NCBI RefSeq assembly: GCF_000764665.1
Contig: NZ_JRGM01000129.1
Location: 1-64,000 of the forward strand
Direction of reading: 5' to 3'
DNA: 64,000 nucleotides
Source of the DNA: Aeromonas lacus
GTDB taxonomy: Bacteria; Pseudomonadota; Gammaproteobacteria; Enterobacterales; Aeromonadaceae
A model generated the notes under the pieces. That model had not been told where the DNA came from. It did not search any database and saw nothing but the letters and a program-made list of their open reading frames with translations. The position numbers and the translations under genes were made by a program. Positions 41,797 through 50,454 of the stretch are shown in pieces (within the stretch, counting starts at the first letter, position 1; each line of letters begins with the position of its first letter).

Positions 41797-41830
41797 GGGC
41801 GTCCCCTGCTAGAGAGGACGCCCTTTTTTT
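41797..41830 (+). terminator. Terminator of the amino-acid ABC operon
   Basis: GGGCGTCC / GGACGCCC stem with an 11-nt loop, then TTTTTTT on the plus strand. Confidence 0.85.
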
Positions 41831-41847
41831 ATGTGGCCAAGCGTGGG

Positions 41848-43269
41848 TTAGTGCACTTCATCCCACGCCATCTGCCAGTGGGAGCCGATGCCCGGCTCGT
41901 ACTGGGTAGCGGTGGTGGTCCACTGCTGGCAGTAGCCGCTGTAGGGGAAGGGCTTGCACTGATAGACCTTGCCATTTTTCGGCTGCTGCACCTTGGTGCC
42001 GGCGGCATAGGATTTGAGCGAGTTCGGGAAGACGAAGTCGTATTCGCCGCTGCTCTGCTCCTTGAACATCAGATCCATGGTCTGCTGGATGGTCTCGCCG
42101 CCCGCTTTCGGGGTGGCCTTGATCACCAGCTGGTGGTGACCTGCCTTGAGCCCTTCCAGCGCCATGGTGAAGGTGTGGCTGCTGTCCCTGATGTCGGCAC
42201 TGCTTTCACCCTTGGCGACGCCGCCGTGGTCATAGAGGGTGTTGGTGACGGCCAGATCGCCCTGCGCGGTGACGGTGAAATCAAGGGTTGCCTTGCCGTT
42301 GTCCAGCACATAGTCGCTGGCCAGACCGCTGACGCTGATGCTGTCCACCACCGGCGGTTGCAGCTGTTGCAGGTCAATCTCGACCCGTTCCAGCTTGCTG
42401 TCTCGCTTCAGATAGACGGGGTTCATACCATAGACCGGATTGAACTGGCCATCGGCTCCTTGCTGGCCGGCGCGGATCAGGCTCTGCTCGGCGTTGATCT
42501 TGCTGGCGAGGGCGTGGGCCCAGCTGTTCTTCTGGCCCTGCTCGGCGGTGGTTATGGTCAGCACGGTCTGCAACTCGGGGCGTTCGCCGTTGGCATCGAA
42601 TACCCGGGTCATCGCCTTGTCACCCACCGCGAGGTCGATGGAGGGGTAGATGGTGCCCTCCTGGCTCCACTCCAGCGGCGGCTGGCTGCCATCTTTGAAC
42701 TTGGCATCGATGATGTTGTAGAAGCTGTTGCTGGTGTCGCCTACTTCCCACACGCCGAGGATCACTTGATAACCGGTGCGCTCCGGCAGGATACAGTTGT
42801 GGGTTACCTGCTTGGGCGGCTGCACCATGTTGCCATCGATGACGCAGAAGGGGGTCAGGTCGAACGAGGCGCGGGTGAGCGGCTGGTTGGGGTTCCAGTC
42901 CTGCTTGGTGAGGTAGTAGCGCCAGTTGCGGGTGACGTGGTTGGCGGTGAAAGTCCAGCTGATGGCAAAGGGGCCGGGCTGTACGTCACGCTTGGCCCAG
43001 CGGTCGCTGGTCTGGATGTTCAGCTCGCTCCAGCGCGGGCTGCCCGCCGAGGCGATTTGACCATCCTGCGGGCCGGTTTGCGGGAAGCCTGAGGGGCCCT
43101 CCACGCTCTGGGGCTCCCACTGCACGCCACCACACTGGCTGTTGCCGCCGGTTTTGCACAGGTAGTTGCGGCTCTCGGGCTGGCTGATGTAGCCATGAGC
43201 CAGGGCGCTGCCGCTGGCCAGCAGGGCCAGCACCGTTGCGATGTGATTGAGTTGGATTTTTGCTGCCAT
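41848..43269 (-). CDS. gbpA: Chitin/GlcNAc-binding LPMO GbpA
   Basis: A 473-residue secreted four-domain protein. The signal peptide ends SALA, leaving the copper-binding His25 as mature N-terminus (HGYISQPESR); the second brace histidine is H111 (TANHVTRNW). The AA10 domain spans about 25-205, two GbpA middle domains follow, and a C-terminal CBM5/12 (YQCKPFPYSGYCQQW) binds chitin. In Vibrio, GbpA links attachment on chitin and mucin. The AGAGGAAT before ATG 43269 supports the start. A c-di-GMP-I riboswitch lies in its leader. Confidence 0.95.
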   Translation of the reverse strand: MAAKIQLNHIATVLALLASGSALAHGYISQPESRNYLCKTGGNSQCGGVQWEPQSVEGPSGFPQTGPQDGQIASAGSPRWSELNIQTSDRWAKRDVQPGPFAISWTFTANHVTRNWRYYLTKQDWNPNQPLTRASFDLTPFCVIDGNMVQPPKQVTHNCILPERTGYQVILGVWEVGDTSNSFYNIIDAKFKDGSQPPLEWSQEGTIYPSIDLAVGDKAMTRVFDANGERPELQTVLTITTAEQGQKNSWAHALASKINAEQSLIRAGQQGADGQFNPVYGMNPVYLKRDSKLERVEIDLQQLQPPVVDSISVSGLASDYVLDNGKATLDFTVTAQGDLAVTNTLYDHGGVAKGESSADIRDSSHTFTMALEGLKAGHHQLVIKATPKAGGETIQQTMDLMFKEQSSGEYDFVFPNSLKSYAAGTKVQQPKNGKVYQCKPFPYSGYCQQWTTTATQYEPGIGSHWQMAWDEVH

Positions 43270-43332
43270 ACATTCCTCTGTTCGATAGATGTGGGCAGTC
43301 AGTTGGCCGGGGAGTTCCCCGATGCACACTTG

Positions 43333-43413
43333 CGTGTGGCAACCCCGCTATCCTGGACAAAACGTCTGTAGACCGGAGGCTTTGCGTCCCGACCTTTCGG
43401 TCAGTTTGCCAAA
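43333..43413 (-). promoter_or_regulatory. Cyclic-di-GMP-I (GEMM-I) riboswitch upstream of gbpA
   Basis: The reverse strand reads GGCAAACTGACCGAAAGGTC and then GGGACGCAAAGCCTCCGGTC, ending in AGGATAGCGGGGTTGCC. This aligns with the conserved GEMM-I core (GGCAAAC, GAAA tetraloop helix, GGGACGCAAAGCCTCCGG, tetraloop receptor and GCGGGGTTACC). It begins about 145 nt before the gbpA ATG. Between it and the gene lie two small hairpins (CACAC/GTGTG and GGGG/CCCC), the likely expression platform. V. cholerae gbpA carries the same riboswitch class. Confidence 0.92.
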
Positions 43414-43624
43414 TGACTAGATGGTTACTGATGGGCCAAATGTTTGGCCATCAGCATTGTGTACTGCATTGATTAATTATTTGAAGTTAAATGTTTAAAT
43501 GCACCGTTTAACGGCACGTGAATCATTCTAACTGACTGTTTTTAAATTGTTATCTTGTTTCTGAATGGCGTCGAATGCCGTTGAATATGCCGATAAGGTG
43601 CATGCTTCTTGCGTGTTGTCGGCG

Positions 43625-43655
43625 TAAAAAAACCTGCCAGCTGAGCTGGCAGGTT
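43625..43655 (-). terminator. Terminator of the chemoreceptor gene
   Basis: A perfect stem, AACCTGCCAGCT / AGCTGGCAGGTT, with the T-run on the reverse strand, just beyond the stop of the methyl-accepting protein. The region from here to the riboswitch (about 210 bp) is AT-rich and holds the gbpA promoter. Confidence 0.85.
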
Positions 43656-43684
43656 GGGTGACAAGGCGACACGGGTTGACGCCA

Positions 43685-45367
43685 TCAATGACGGGCGCGC
43701 TGCTCTCCGGAGGGGGGAGACACAGGAGCCATCATTGGCGCTGTAGCTGACTCCTTGCCCAGTTTGAACACCGCAAGCCGCTCATCCAGGCTGCGGGAGA
43801 GACCGGCCAGCAGTTCGCTCTCCTGCGCCAGTTGCGAGGCGGACTGTGACATCTCCAGCGCCGAGTCGTTGATGCCGCTGACGTTGCGGTTCATATCCTC
43901 CGCCACCATGCTCTGCTGCTCGGCGGCGGTGGCGATCTGGGTTGCCATGTCGCTCACATGCTGGATGTGGTTGACGATCAGGGTGAGATCCTGGCCCGCT
44001 TGCTGGGATTGATCGACGCTGCTCTCCGCCAGCTTGCGGCTGGCATCCATGGCATTGGCTGCACTGACGGCCCGTTGTTGCAGCTGGGCAATGGTGCTCT
44101 GGATCTCCTCAGTGGACTGGCGGGTGCGGCTGGCCAACTGGCGCACCTCGTCGGCCACCACGGCAAAACCACGGCCCTGCTCGCCGGCGCGGGCTGCCTC
44201 GATGGCGGCGTTGAGGGCCAGCAGGTTGGTCTGATCCGAGATGGCACTGATGACAGCCGTCACCTCGCCGATCTGCATGACCCCCTCTTTCAGCTGATTG
44301 ACCTGTTGGGTCGCCTGCTCCACTTCGCTGGCGAGCGCCTTGATGCCGTTCACGCTGGCGTGCACATCCCGGTTGCCGAGCCCGGCCTCGCCGGTTGCTT
44401 CCTGGGTGTCGCGCGCTGTGTTCTCGGCATGGCCCGCTACGTCAGAGATGGTGGTACTCATCTCGTTCATCGCGGTGGCGAGCTGGGCCAGTTGATCCCG
44501 CTGGTTGGTGACCGCCTGATTGGTCTGCTCAGCGGAGGCGGCGATGCGCAGAGCAGCATCGGCCACGTTGCGGGCCCCCTGGCTTGCCTCGAGCAGCGCG
44601 TGGCGGATGGCATCGAGACTCTGGTTGGTGCAGCGTGCCACCATGCCCAGCTCATCCTTGCCCTGCACCGGAATGGTAACCACCAAATCGCCCCTGGCGA
44701 CCCGCTGCATGGCGTGATTGATCTGGTTAAGCGGGGAGACGATGGAGCGGGTGATGCGCCAGCCCAGCAGTCCCATCAGCACAATGACGATGGCGGTGGC
44801 ACTGCCCATCTTCATGTATTGGGCCCAGATGGTCTGGTGGATGTCCTGCAGCAGCATGCCGGTGCCGAGGATCCAGCCCCAGGGCTGATAGCCCGACACC
44901 ATGGAGAGTTTGTCAGCGGTTTCCCCGGACGGGCCGGTCCAGATATATTGCAGGGTTCCCTGCTTGCCACCACGGGCGATGTCGACCATCTGGAACCAGA
45001 ACTGCCCTGCGGTGGCGCCCGAACCTTCTCCCATGGTCTGGCCGACCAGCTCGGGCCGGATGGGATGCACCAGCATCTTGCGGCTCTCATCGATGACGAA
45101 CAAATAGTTGTTGCCATCAAAGCGTATGTTGGTCAGCAGCTTGCGCGCTTCCTGCTGTGCCTGCTCTGCCGGCAGGGTGCTGGCCAGAAACTGGATCTGG
45201 CTCATGGCCTGTCCCAGCACGGCATTGAGTCGCGCTTCCCGTTCACTCATCAGATTGCGCTGGAGTGCGTTGGCGGAGATGAGCAGCAGTGACACGAAAC
45301 CGACAAATGCAAGTGTGAGCAGCAAGATCAATTTGCGGCTCACGGTGATATCACCGAGCTTGAACAT
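43685..45367 (-). CDS. Methyl-accepting chemotaxis protein with sCache domain
   Basis: A 560-residue chemoreceptor: membrane helix 1 (about 12-32), a periplasmic single-Cache domain with the motif [19 protein letters not shown], membrane helix 2 (about 188-208), a HAMP linker ([21 protein letters not shown]) and a coiled-coil signalling domain. The hairpin tip [23 protein letters not shown] binds CheW/CheA. sCache receptors often sense carboxylates or amines; the ligand is unknown. The C-terminal tail lacks a CheR-tethering NWETF-type motif. Confidence 0.93.
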   Translation of the reverse strand: MFKLGDITVSRKLILLLTLAFVGFVSLLLISANALQRNLMSEREARLNAVLGQAMSQIQFLASTLPAEQAQQEARKLLTNIRFDGNNYLFVIDESRKMLVHPIRPELVGQTMGEGSGATAGQFWFQMVDIARGGKQGTLQYIWTGPSGETADKLSMVSGYQPWGWILGTGMLLQDIHQTIWAQYMKMGSATAIVIVLMGLLGWRITRSIVSPLNQINHAMQRVARGDLVVTIPVQGKDELGMVARCTNQSLDAIRHALLEASQGARNVADAALRIAASAEQTNQAVTNQRDQLAQLATAMNEMSTTISDVAGHAENTARDTQEATGEAGLGNRDVHASVNGIKALASEVEQATQQVNQLKEGVMQIGEVTAVISAISDQTNLLALNAAIEAARAGEQGRGFAVVADEVRQLASRTRQSTEEIQSTIAQLQQRAVSAANAMDASRKLAESSVDQSQQAGQDLTLIVNHIQHVSDMATQIATAAEQQSMVAEDMNRNVSGINDSALEMSQSASQLAQESELLAGLSRSLDERLAVFKLGKESATAPMMAPVSPPSGEQRARH

Positions 45368-45655
45368 GACTAAACCCTCGTTATCCCGTTGATGTTATGG
45401 TGGCTCGATACAGCGGTAGCCTCTATCTCTCTTACTCAATTGCTCATTTAACAATTCATTTACTTTCAGTGGCTTGGCGAGCCTGTTTAAATGAGCGTTT
45501 TAACATCAGTATAGTCAGCAGAGGTTACAGCCCGCTTTCGGGTAACATGCTGAAAAGGGTTTCTTCGCTCAATTTGCCGAAAAATGTGAATAGCTTGGCA
45601 TTTAACCAACCAGAATAGGGGCCATCCGGAGCGCTCCTGCGACAAGAGGGAATTT

Positions 45656-47500
45656 ATGAGTTCGATTGCCAGAGAGTATTTTGACCAGCTCAATCGCGAC
45701 TATCTGCATGCTCACAGATGCAAGGAGGATCTGTTCTGGGCCACCTACATGGGCACCAGCGACGATCAGGCCGGGTTTACCGCAGCCGAGCAAGCCTACA
45801 AGGCCTTTTGCGCTAATCCGGAGCGGTTGCCGGAACTGCGCAAGATGTACGCCCTTGCCGAAGATGAGGAGTTAAAACGGGGTCTGGCGGGCTGGATCGC
45901 CTTCTTCGAGTGCAACGTTATCGAGGATCCCGCTGCCGCCGCTCTGATGGACCAGCTGGTGGCCGCCGAGGCGGATCTGTTTGCCCGCCGCAAAGGGCTG
46001 AAACTGACCCTGCTGGATGAGCAGGGCCAGCAGGTGGCTGGCAGCCTGCCTGCCGCCAGCACCTCGCTGGCCGCCAGCCCGAACGAGGCGGTGCGCCAAA
46101 GCGCCATCGCCATGTTCCACACCCTGGAGCAGTGGGTGGTCTGCAACGGTTTTCTCGAGGTGGTGGCGCTGCGCAACCGCTTTGCCCGCGCCATGGGCTA
46201 TCGCGACTACTTCGCCTACAAGGTGCGCAAGAACGAACAGATGAGCCCGGATCAGCTGTTCGCCATCCTCGACGACTTCATTGCCCGCACCGATGCCCGG
46301 TTACAGCAGAGTCTGGCCGAGCTGAAAGCGGCCAAGGGCGAGGCGGCTCTGCTGCCCCACAACCTGCGTTACAGCGTGAGCGGCGATGTGACCCGCCAGC
46401 TTGACCCTTACGTGCCCTTCTCGCGGGCGCTGCGAGATTGGGTCGAGAGCTTCCGTCGGCTCGGCATCCAGTATCGCGGTGCAACCCTGACGCTGGACTT
46501 GCTGACCCGGGAGGGGAAATACGAGAACGGCTTTTGCCACGGCCCGGTACCGAGCTTCTTCCAGCAAGGGGAGTGGGTGCCTGCGGTGGTCAACTTCACC
46601 AGCCTGGCCGATCCGGCACAAGTGGGCAGTGGGTGGAGTGGCCTCAATACTCTGTTCCACGAGGGGGGCCACGCTGCGCACTTTGCCAATGTCACCGGCA
46701 ACGCGCCCTGTTTCTCCCAAGAGTTCCCGCCCACGTCGATGGCCTATGCCGAGACCCAGTCGATGTTCTGCGACAGCTTGCTGGACGATGCCGACTGGCT
46801 CAAACGCTACGCCAGAAATGCGGCAGGAGAGTCGATCCCCGATGCGCTTATCAAGAAGATGATCGAAGCGCGTCAGCCGTTTCGCGCTTTTAACGAACGC
46901 CAGATCGCGCTGGTGGCCTACTTCGAGCGGGATCTCTACGCAATGGATGAGGCTGAACGCACCCCCGAGGCGGTGCTGGCGCTGGCCCGCAAGTGGGAGC
47001 GCAAGATCCTCGGGGTAGAGAGCCCGCGCCCGTTGCTGGCCATTCCGCACCTCCTTAATCAGGAGTCGGCCTGCGCCTATCACGGCTACCTGTTGGCGCT
47101 GATGGCGGTGGAGCAGACCCGCGCTTACTTCCTCAAGCGCGATGGCTACCTCACCGACAACCCGCGTATCGGGCCGGATCTGGCCGCCCACTACTGGGGG
47201 CCGGGCAACGGCATGACTCACGATGAGACTTTGCGCAGCCTGACTGGCGAGGGGTTCAGCGCAGTGCCGCTGGCCGAGGCATGCAACCTGAGCGCGGCTG
47301 AATCATGGCTGCAAGCGCAAGCCTGCATGGCCGCCGCTCAGCAGCGCCCCGCGGCTGGCGAGGGACGCCCGCTCGATGCCCATATCCGGGTGGTACACGG
47401 CGCCGAGCTCATCGCCGACAACCGCGAGTCGGAAGCCCGCATGCTGGCCGATTTCGAGGCGTGGATCCTGAGCCACAGCGCACGAGCCTCTGTTGCGTAA
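45656..47500 (+). CDS. M3-family oligopeptidase
   Basis: A 614-residue cytosolic zinc metallopeptidase. The catalytic motif HEGGH is at residues 335-339, with the third ligand glutamate probably in the following AYAETQSMFCD segment. It belongs to the thimet/oligoendopeptidase group (M3) but is closer to the uncharacterised M3-like branch than to Dcp or PrlC. It has no signal peptide. It is transcribed away from the chemoreceptor gene. A GC hairpin without T-run (about 47509-47534) follows its stop. Confidence 0.85.
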   Translation: MSSIAREYFDQLNRDYLHAHRCKEDLFWATYMGTSDDQAGFTAAEQAYKAFCANPERLPELRKMYALAEDEELKRGLAGWIAFFECNVIEDPAAAALMDQLVAAEADLFARRKGLKLTLLDEQGQQVAGSLPAASTSLAASPNEAVRQSAIAMFHTLEQWVVCNGFLEVVALRNRFARAMGYRDYFAYKVRKNEQMSPDQLFAILDDFIARTDARLQQSLAELKAAKGEAALLPHNLRYSVSGDVTRQLDPYVPFSRALRDWVESFRRLGIQYRGATLTLDLLTREGKYENGFCHGPVPSFFQQGEWVPAVVNFTSLADPAQVGSGWSGLNTLFHEGGHAAHFANVTGNAPCFSQEFPPTSMAYAETQSMFCDSLLDDADWLKRYARNAAGESIPDALIKKMIEARQPFRAFNERQIALVAYFERDLYAMDEAERTPEAVLALARKWERKILGVESPRPLLAIPHLLNQESACAYHGYLLALMAVEQTRAYFLKRDGYLTDNPRIGPDLAAHYWGPGNGMTHDETLRSLTGEGFSAVPLAEACNLSAAESWLQAQACMAAAQQRPAAGEGRPLDAHIRVVHGAELIADNRESEARMLADFEAWILSHSARASVA

Positions 47501-48051
47501 GCTGGAATGCTCCCGGTTCTTGAGCCGGGGGCACTCTTGGCGTGGTTCTGATGTATGTTCGCGGCGATGGCTGGTGCAGCTGTAGAAATGTTGACGACAC
47601 AGACTGTCGCATGATGGTTTTGGTATGCGGATTCCAGATTAAATATGTATTCATATGAATAAGCCTGTGCAGAGTAGGCCACAAGCTCATGGAACCTTAT
47701 CGCCTCGCGTTTTTGTTTATTTTGTTAATAATGTTTTCTGTAGTTATCTTTGTGCATAAAGATTGTTCTATTCACCCGCTTGAGAACCATTCCCATCTGC
47801 CTGTGTTGACTAAATTGTCCACAGTTGCAGAATCGCCCTCCTTGCCACCCCCGATGTGAATCGGGTTCGGAAAGCCTCAGATCTCCGCCCGGAGATGGCT
47901 GGGCCGCACATAGGAAAGGTGCTGGCCCATTGCCCGCCTTTCACCCTCGAAATCAGCACACAAGTCAGGAAGCCCTCTTGCTCGTCAGGCAGGAGCGGAC
48001 GGGTGTGTATATCCGCATGGCCGTGCAGGGACGATACGACCAGCGTTTGTT
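47501..48051. other. 550-bp intergenic region upstream of pgaABCD
   Basis: The first part has a GC hairpin (TGCTCCCGG / CCGGGGGCA); the middle (47690-47800) is AT-rich and a likely promoter zone; the last 230 bp are GC-rich and could form a long, structured 5' leader to pgaA. I looked for GEMM motifs and found none. In E. coli the pgaA leader is a CsrA target. A GGA occurs in several places here (for example 47869 and 47920), but no convincing array is seen. No gene is supported in this stretch. Confidence 0.4.
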
Positions 48052-50454
48052 ATGGGTGGTATGTTGCGAATGAATCGCATCTTTTTGATGTTGGCGCTGC
48101 TGCCCCTGCTGGTGTGCGCCAGTGAGGTGGACAGAGTGCGTGAAGCCTGGGTGATCAAGGCCCGGGGTGGAGAGCTGGATGCGGCAGCGCACGGGCTGGA
48201 TGCTCTCTATCGACAAAGTGGTGATGGCAAGGTGCTCGATGATCTGATTGCCGTGCTGCTGTGGCGGGGTGATCGCAAGGGGGCGCTGGCCGCCTGTGAG
48301 CCGTGCGAGCTCAGCCCCATTAGCAACAGTACGCTGGAAGGGGTAGCCCGTGCCGCCCGCGACGAGAAGCGCTACTCCGAGGCGATCAGCTATTACCGCA
48401 TCCTGCAGGGACGCGATCCCGCCAACCGCAATGGCTGGCTCGGGCTGTTTCTCACCGCCAGTGATCAGGGCAACCGCGAGCTGGCCCGCCACGCTGCGGG
48501 TGAATATGAGGCCAATTTTGGCCGCGATCAGGCGATCCTCGAAGCCCGCATCTATGCCGCCCGTCAGGGTGAGGATCCCATGGGCGAGCTGCTGGCCCGC
48601 CAGCAGTGGCTGGAGCTGGAACCGGATAATCACGAGCAGGTGCTGGCGCTCTATCGGGTAGCCGTTAGCCTGGGGGCGGGGCCTGCCGCTGCGGATCTGA
48701 TGGGTCGTTACCCCAAGCTGTTCAAACCGGTCGACCGGCTCTGGCTCGACTACTACCAGGTGGTCAATTTGCTGCGGATCTCGGCCCAGACCGAAGATCC
48801 GGCGCTGGCCCGCAACTCCCTGACCCGCACGCTTGCGCTGCAAGAGCGGATTCTGGCCCGCGCCCCTCACGATCATGTGCTCTATATCAGTGCCCGTCGC
48901 GATGTAGTGGTGACGCTGGTGGCCCTTGGCGATTTTGCCCGGGCCGAACGGGAGTCCGCTACGCTGCAGGCCGAAGGGCCGCTACCCGACTATGTGCTGG
49001 AGGCGCGCGCCGATGCACTGGCCGGGCTGGGGCGGGTGGATGAGGCCTCCCTGATTTACCAGCAACTGGCGACCCCGGCACGGGCCAAAGACAAGCGCCT
49101 GCTGGAGAAGCGCTTCTACGCCTATTCGGATGGTGAGCGCTATGGTGCGGCACAGGGTCTGCTGGCCGGTTGGCAGGAGCCACCGACTCGCTGGGATTTC
49201 ACCGGCAACATGCGGATGGCCAACGACGACTACGAGAAGGTATTGCAGCTGAAAACTTTGCTGCAGGCCTGGCGTGGTGAGGCGGGTGCGGCAGAGCAAC
49301 AGCTGGAAGGGTGGCTGAAGAGCGCGCCTGCCAATCCCTGGCTCTGGCTGCAACTGGGGGATATCCGCCGCTGGCGGGGTCATCCCGACGGGGCCGAGCA
49401 GGCTTATCAGCAGGCGGTGCGCTGGCTGCCTGCCGGACGCACCGTGCTGGCTGAGCCGGGTCGCCTCAACGCCCGGCTCGACAAGGGCGACTGGCAGGGC
49501 ACGCCGCAGGCCGTGCGCACCCTTGGCAACCTGACCCGGGATCGTCAGGAGTTGCAGCAGCGGCTGACTCTGGAACAGGCGCCGCAATTTGTCACCGACC
49601 TGACCCATGGCCGCAACGAAGGGGGCTCGGTACAGGCCAGCCGTGACTGGAGCTACGACAGCCGCCTCTACAGTGCTCGCAGCGATGGTGGTGATCGGCT
49701 GTTTGTTCGCCGTCAGGGCAGCTTTGGCGAGTTCGACCAGCAGCCCGAGCGCGCCGCCTATACCGGGCTGGGGGCCGAGATCTTTTTCTACCCGCTGCAA
49801 CTGACGCTGGAGGGGGGCGCGGGCAGCGAGCTCAACCACAAAGGCTATCTGTGGAGTCGCCTCGACTGGCGGCTCGATGATCACTGGACGCTGGGGACTG
49901 CCATCAATCTCAACAGTGCCGACACCCCGCTGCGGGCGCTGGCACGCGGCAACTACGCCGATCAATACCAGCTCGATCTGGGCTGGCGTCAGGATGAGAC
50001 CCGCGAGGGGGCACTGCGGCTGGAGCGGATGGATATCAGCGATGGAAACCGGCGGCTGACCGCCTCCGGCTGGCTGCGTCAGGATCTTTGGCGCCGGGAT
50101 CGCTGGTGGTTCGATACCACCTTGCGCGGCGCCACCTCCCGCAACGAGGCGGTGGAAGTCGACTACTTCAACCCCCAGCAGGATCGCAATCTGGAGCTGG
50201 AGCTGGCGGGGCGCTATCGACTGCCGCTGGATGGGCGTCGCTCTTTGCTGCAGAGCCTGACCATGAGTGGCAACCACTACTGGCAGCAGGGTTATGGCAG
50301 CGATCAGGGGTGGCAGCTCAGCTATCGCCACGACTGGATCCTCTCTCCCGCCCTCAGCCTGGGCTATGGCCTGGGCCGCCGTCAGGCCATCTATGACGGC
50401 AACCCCGAGTTCGGAAATTTCATCTTCGCCAATCTGCAATGGAGTTTCATGTGA
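48052..50454 (+). CDS. pgaA: Poly-beta-1,6-GlcNAc export porin PgaA
   Basis: 800 residues: a signal peptide (FLMLALLPLLVCAS), a periplasmic TPR superhelix (about 40-500; DPANRNGWLGLFLTASDQGNRELARHAAGEY is one repeat pair) and a C-terminal outer-membrane beta-barrel ending in NLQWSFM. It exports partly deacetylated PNAG across the outer membrane. Three in-frame ATGs (48052, 48061, 48070) are possible starts; the last gives the tidiest signal peptide. Its stop overlaps the pgaB start (TGATG). Confidence 0.92.
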   Translation: MGGMLRMNRIFLMLALLPLLVCASEVDRVREAWVIKARGGELDAAAHGLDALYRQSGDGKVLDDLIAVLLWRGDRKGALAACEPCELSPISNSTLEGVARAARDEKRYSEAISYYRILQGRDPANRNGWLGLFLTASDQGNRELARHAAGEYEANFGRDQAILEARIYAARQGEDPMGELLARQQWLELEPDNHEQVLALYRVAVSLGAGPAAADLMGRYPKLFKPVDRLWLDYYQVVNLLRISAQTEDPALARNSLTRTLALQERILARAPHDHVLYISARRDVVVTLVALGDFARAERESATLQAEGPLPDYVLEARADALAGLGRVDEASLIYQQLATPARAKDKRLLEKRFYAYSDGERYGAAQGLLAGWQEPPTRWDFTGNMRMANDDYEKVLQLKTLLQAWRGEAGAAEQQLEGWLKSAPANPWLWLQLGDIRRWRGHPDGAEQAYQQAVRWLPAGRTVLAEPGRLNARLDKGDWQGTPQAVRTLGNLTRDRQELQQRLTLEQAPQFVTDLTHGRNEGGSVQASRDWSYDSRLYSARSDGGDRLFVRRQGSFGEFDQQPERAAYTGLGAEIFFYPLQLTLEGGAGSELNHKGYLWSRLDWRLDDHWTLGTAINLNSADTPLRALARGNYADQYQLDLGWRQDETREGALRLERMDISDGNRRLTASGWLRQDLWRRDRWWFDTTLRGATSRNEAVEVDYFNPQQDRNLELELAGRYRLPLDGRRSLLQSLTMSGNHYWQQGYGSDQGWQLSYRHDWILSPALSLGYGLGRRQAIYDGNPEFGNFIFANLQWSFM

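Noticed and set aside
47820-48051. Possible c-di-GMP riboswitch before pgaA
   Set aside because: The conserved GEMM-I core (GACGCAAAGCCTCCGG) is absent on both strands in this region.
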